A stretch of DNA of 7,095 bases from Alphaproteobacteria bacterium. Lineage in GTDB: Bacteria > Pseudomonadota > Alphaproteobacteria > SHNJ01. Positions 4,612 through 7,095 of the stretch are shown here, in pieces (within the stretch, counting starts at the first letter, position 1; each line of letters starts with the position of its first letter). The notes beneath the pieces were generated by a model. The model was not told the origin of the DNA. It worked only from the letters and a program-made list of their open reading frames with translations, and made no database searches. The translations under genes were made by a program, and so were the position numbers. The stretch spans positions 1-7,095 of the forward strand of contig CANGQU010000033.1 in NCBI GenBank assembly GCA_947456345.1, given 5' to 3'.

Positions 4612-5409
4612 ATGACTTTTCTCCAAATCCTCACCCTTGCCATCGTGCAGGGCTTTACTGAATTTTTGCCCGTCAGCTCTTCGGGGCATTTGATCCTGGT
4701 GCCGCATTTGACCGGCTGGGCCGATCAAGGGCTGCACTTCGATATCGCCGTGCATCTGGGCACGCTGTTGGCGGTGTTGCTGTATTTCCGCTCCGACATT
4801 GCCATGATCCTGCGCGATTCGTTGGCATCGCTGCGCACGCGGCGGATGAATTTTGGGGCGCGGCTCGCTGTGTTTATTGTCATCGGCACTATTCCCGCCG
4901 TGGCGTTCGGCGTAGCATACAAACATTTTTTTCCAGACGGTATCCGCAGCGTGACTTTTGTCGCCTACAATTTAATTGTGTTCGGCGCGCTGATGTGGGT
5001 GGCGGATCGATATTCATCTTCCCGTGATAATTTACAGCGCCTGGGTTGGCGCAGCGCGATTGTCATCGGCTTGATGCAAATGCTGGCGATCATCCCGGGC
5101 GTCAGCCGTTCCGGCATCACCATCACCGCCGCCAGATTTTTAGGCATTAATCGCTCCGATGCGGCGCGTTATTCGATGTTGTTGGCGATTCCTGCGATTG
5201 CCGGGGCGGCTGTGCTGGGATTTGCCGAGATGATTGCATCGCCCGAGCCGGTAATTTGGGGCGATGTTGGCCAAGGCATCGTGCTGTCGTTTATCGCCGG
5301 ATTGGTGGCAATTACATTCATGATGCGATGGTTGCGGTCGATGAATTTGAATATTTTTGTCGGTTACCGGATTTTATTGGGCATTGGCTTGTTGATTTAT
5401 TTCTCCTAG
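4612..5409 (+). CDS. uppP: undecaprenyl-diphosphate phosphatase UppP (BacA)
   Basis: UppP is an integral inner-membrane enzyme that removes a phosphate from undecaprenyl diphosphate. It regenerates the lipid carrier for peptidoglycan and surface polysaccharides and gives bacitracin tolerance. The 265-residue product matches the family length (about 265-280). Signature motifs are QGFTEFLPVSSSGHL (13-27, catalytic Glu17), FDIAVHLGTL (43-52, His48) and PGVSRSG (162-168, Arg166). Hydrophobic segments lie around 42-59, 84-105, 113-131, 148-162, 188-208, 221-238 and 247-264. The ATG gives the expected N-terminus; it has no Shine-Dalgarno motif and lies 7 nt after a heptamer array. The stop TAG overlaps the stop of the next gene on the opposite strand. 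It is divergent from the FzlA-like gene, so both flanking genes may relate to envelope growth. Confidence 0.98.
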   Translation: MTFLQILTLAIVQGFTEFLPVSSSGHLILVPHLTGWADQGLHFDIAVHLGTLLAVLLYFRSDIAMILRDSLASLRTRRMNFGARLAVFIVIGTIPAVAFGVAYKHFFPDGIRSVTFVAYNLIVFGALMWVADRYSSSRDNLQRLGWRSAIVIGLMQMLAIIPGVSRSGITITAARFLGINRSDAARYSMLLAIPAIAGAAVLGFAEMIASPEPVIWGDVGQGIVLSFIAGLVAITFMMRWLRSMNLNIFVGYRILLGIGLLIYFS

Positions 5410-6371
5410 GCCGCGCGGGATTGATCGGCCAATTTTCCCCCCGGCCGGTATTGTTCCATGTATTCCGGTAAAATCGCCGCCAAGGTTTTGGGAATTATAC
5501 CCAGATCGCGCAAGCCCCGCGCGCCGCTGGATGCGACGTTATCAACTTGCAGCAATTTTACCTGATCAATCGTCAATAACGGTTTGGGCAGTAATTGCAA
5601 CAGAGCGGCCTGGATTTTGGCCACAGCAAAGGGCAGTGGCACCAGCTTGGCTTGTTGGCCGGATTCGCGCAACATCAGTTGTAGCAATTCCTTGAAGCTA
5701 AGGATTTCCGGGCCGCCCAATTCATAAATCTGTCCAGCACCGGCGGGGGTTTGCAACGCCGCCAGCACGGCATCGGCGACATCGCCCACATAAACCGGCT
5801 GAAATTTTGTATGCCCGCCGCCAATTAACGGCAAGACATGGAATAATCGCGCCAACCCAGCAAAGAGGTTGAAAAAATTATCCTCGGGCCCAAAGACGAT
5901 GCTAGGCCGCAAAATCGTGGCAGATGGGAAATTTTGCCGCACCGCCGCCTCGCCCAGCGCCTTGGTGCGGGCATAAGCGGATGGGGATTTTGCATCGGCA
6001 CCAATGGCCGAGATATGCACGAATTTTTTAACGCCAGCAGCATTCGCGTGCTTGGCCAATTTTTCCGGCCAGCGGTGTTGAATAAAATCAAAGCGCGTTT
6101 GCCGCCCCGACTCAAACAAAATCCCCAACAAATTGATCACCGCATCCGCGCCGCGCAAATGCTCGCTTAATTGCCTGTCGTTTTGCAGAGCAAACGCCAC
6201 GGGCGTGATTTGCCCAACCTCGCCTAAAGGGCGTAAAAATTTCGCCCGCTCGATATTGCGCGTCGGCACCACCACCGTGGCCCCCGTCCGGGCCAGGCGT
6301 TGGATAACATAGCGGCCGATAAAACCGGTGCCGCCAAAGACGATAATTTTTTGATTGCGCAAAGAGGACAT
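5406..6371 (-). CDS. NDUFA9-like atypical extended SDR, NAD(P)-binding protein
   Basis: This 321-residue protein is of the atypical short-chain dehydrogenase family that includes the mitochondrial complex I subunit NDUFA9; alphaproteobacterial members are usually annotated as complex I NDUFA9-family proteins. The Rossmann fold starts with FGGTGFIG (12-19) and has VPTRN (35-39). INLLGIL (79-85), HISAIGA (119-125), SAYARTKALGE (131-141; Tyr133, Lys137), LRPSIVFGP (154-162) and FQPVYVGDVADA (190-201) follow, all family landmarks. The substrate is unknown, and involvement in complex I assembly or stability is by analogy. The ATG at 6371 is preceded by AAGG at a rather long spacing. It begins 22 nt after the tRNA-Leu gene on the same strand, so co-transcription is likely. 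Its stop interlocks with that of uppP. Confidence 0.94.
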   Translation of the reverse strand: MSSLRNQKIIVFGGTGFIGRYVIQRLARTGATVVVPTRNIERAKFLRPLGEVGQITPVAFALQNDRQLSEHLRGADAVINLLGILFESGRQTRFDFIQHRWPEKLAKHANAAGVKKFVHISAIGADAKSPSAYARTKALGEAAVRQNFPSATILRPSIVFGPEDNFFNLFAGLARLFHVLPLIGGGHTKFQPVYVGDVADAVLAALQTPAGAGQIYELGGPEILSFKELLQLMLRESGQQAKLVPLPFAVAKIQAALLQLLPKPLLTIDQVKLLQVDNVASSGARGLRDLGIIPKTLAAILPEYMEQYRPGGKLADQSRAA

Positions 6372-6393
6372 TAAAATGGCCTTAGGTAAGAAA

Positions 6394-6478
6394 TGGTGCC
6401 CAGAAGAGGACTCGAACCTCCACGATGTTACTCACTGGTACCTGAAACCAGCGCGTCTGCCAATTCCGCCATCTGGGC
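6394..6478 (-). tRNA. tRNA-Leu, anticodon CAG
   Basis: The gene is 85 nt long with an encoded CCA (6396-6394). The acceptor stem GCCCAGA pairs fully with TCTGGGC, and the discriminator base is A. The anticodon stem CTGGT/ACCAG encloses loop TTCAGGT, giving anticodon CAG (6444-6442), which reads CUG leucine codons. The long variable arm, typical of tRNA-Leu, and a T-arm with TTCGAGTC are present. The next gene on the strand starts 22 nt downstream, and no terminator is visible between them. Confidence 0.97.
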
Positions 6479-6489
6479 ACGTGCGGCGG

Positions 6490-6518
6490 AATGTGCGGGA
6501 TTGGTTTTGACTTGTCAA
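6490..6518 (-). promoter_or_regulatory. candidate promoter of tRNA-Leu
   Basis: A perfect TTGACA (6518-6513) stands 17 bp upstream of CACATT (6495-6490), a weak -10 match. The predicted start is a few bases before the tRNA 5' end. The -35 lies inside the 13-bp palindrome GACTTG-T-CAAGTC (6509-6521), which also puts a TTGAC on the plus strand facing ribonuclease D. I found no convincing -10 for that direction. Confidence 0.45.
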
Positions 6519-6565
6519 GTCCAAGTCCCGGGCTTAGGATGCCGCGTTAATCCGAGGTAGCCGCC

Positions 6566-7095
6566 ATGACCAAAATTCACCTGCATCTGTACGATTTGCC
6601 CGCCGCCGTCAAATTCACTGGCCCGGTGGCCGTGGATTGCGAAATGCTGGGCCTGCGGGTAGGGCGCGACCGGCTGTGTTTGGTGCAATTGCGCGACGCA
6701 GCGGGCGAGCCGCATTTGGTGCATTTCCCCGAGCCAAAATACAACGCCCCCAATTTGCGTGCGATTTTGGACAACCGCGATGTGGTAAAGATTTTTCACT
6801 TCGGCCAAACGGACATTGCGTATTTGAATCATTATTTGGGTGCCGTCACGTCGCCCATTTTTGATACCAAAATCGCCGCCAAACTGGCGCGGCGCAATGT
6901 CGATAAACATGGGCTCGAGGATTTGTGCAAGGATTTGCTGGGCATCGAATTGTCCAAGGCCGCGCAATCATCGGATTGGGGTGCGGCCACATTAAGCGAT
7001 GCGCAAAAACATTACGCCGCGCGCGATGTGTTGCATTTGCATGATTTGCACGACAAACTGACCGCGCTACTATCGCGCGAGGGGTTGCTGGTCCT
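6566..7095 (+). CDS. rnd: ribonuclease D family 3'-5' exonuclease (DEDDy), 3' end outside the window
   Basis: This is a DEDDy exoribonuclease domain; the family trims tRNA and other RNA 3' ends using two metal ions. 176 residues are visible and remain open at the window edge. Motif I is VAVDCEMLGL (Asp24, Glu26), motif II is KIFHFGQTDIAYL (Asp83) and motif III is HYAARDVLHL (Tyr150, Asp154), so all catalytic residues are present. DKHGLEDLCKDLLGIEL (113-129) is the family's conserved central helix region. The visible protein contains the whole exonuclease domain. Short alphaproteobacterial members (about 200 residues) lack the HRDC domains of E. coli RNase D, but the rest cannot be seen. GAGGT lies 7 nt before the ATG. 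It is divergent from tRNA-Leu. Confidence 0.93.
   Translation, partial: MTKIHLHLYDLPAAVKFTGPVAVDCEMLGLRVGRDRLCLVQLRDAAGEPHLVHFPEPKYNAPNLRAILDNRDVVKIFHFGQTDIAYLNHYLGAVTSPIFDTKIAAKLARRNVDKHGLEDLCKDLLGIELSKAAQSSDWGAATLSDAQKHYAARDVLHLHDLHDKLTALLSREGLLV

Noticed and set aside
6515..6967. Minus-strand open frame of 150 codons opposite ribonuclease D.
   Set aside because: The plus strand encodes a complete set of DEDDy motifs with a good ribosome binding site, so this is an antisense shadow.
2163..7095. A second variable region or second TR.
   Set aside because: I found no other segment resembling 1196-1312 beyond the one at 2046-2162.

Overview
The window looks chromosomal and most likely alphaproteobacterial. 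The right half pairs undecaprenyl-diphosphate phosphatase (uppP), an NDUFA9-like NAD(P)-binding protein, tRNA-Leu(CAG), a short DEDDy ribonuclease D and a FzlA-like glutathione S-transferase fold protein, a set I associate with Alphaproteobacteria. I cannot name a genus.

Left part (1-2726, all minus strand): a complete-looking diversity-generating retroelement (DGR). In transcription order it has a promoter candidate, a 218-residue target protein with its variable region (VR) near the C-terminus, the accessory protein Avd, a non-coding stretch holding the 117-nt template repeat (TR), and a DGR-type reverse transcriptase that runs off the left edge. TR and VR align without gaps and differ at 18 positions. 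Sixteen of these fall on TR adenines in the sense strand, which is the signature of adenine-directed mutagenic homing.

Junction (2727-2893): just upstream of the target gene is a 21-codon minus-strand fragment whose first 16 residues look like the start of a family-4 glycosyltransferase. It is probably a gene cut off when the DGR region arrived, so it marks a likely right border of the accessory segment. It is followed by an inverted pair of heptamer arrays.

Right part (2894-7095): an ABHD10-like alpha/beta hydrolase (+), a pair of REP-like hairpins, the FzlA-like protein (-), a second and more elaborate set of heptamer arrays, uppP (+), the NDUFA9-like gene (-, its stop codon interlocked with that of uppP), tRNA-Leu(CAG) (-), and ribonuclease D (+, cut by the window end). 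These look like ordinary core genes. The least familiar feature outside the DGR is the heptamer arrays. They fill both divergent intergenic gaps and end 3-9 nt from all four flanking start codons, none of which has a visible Shine-Dalgarno sequence.
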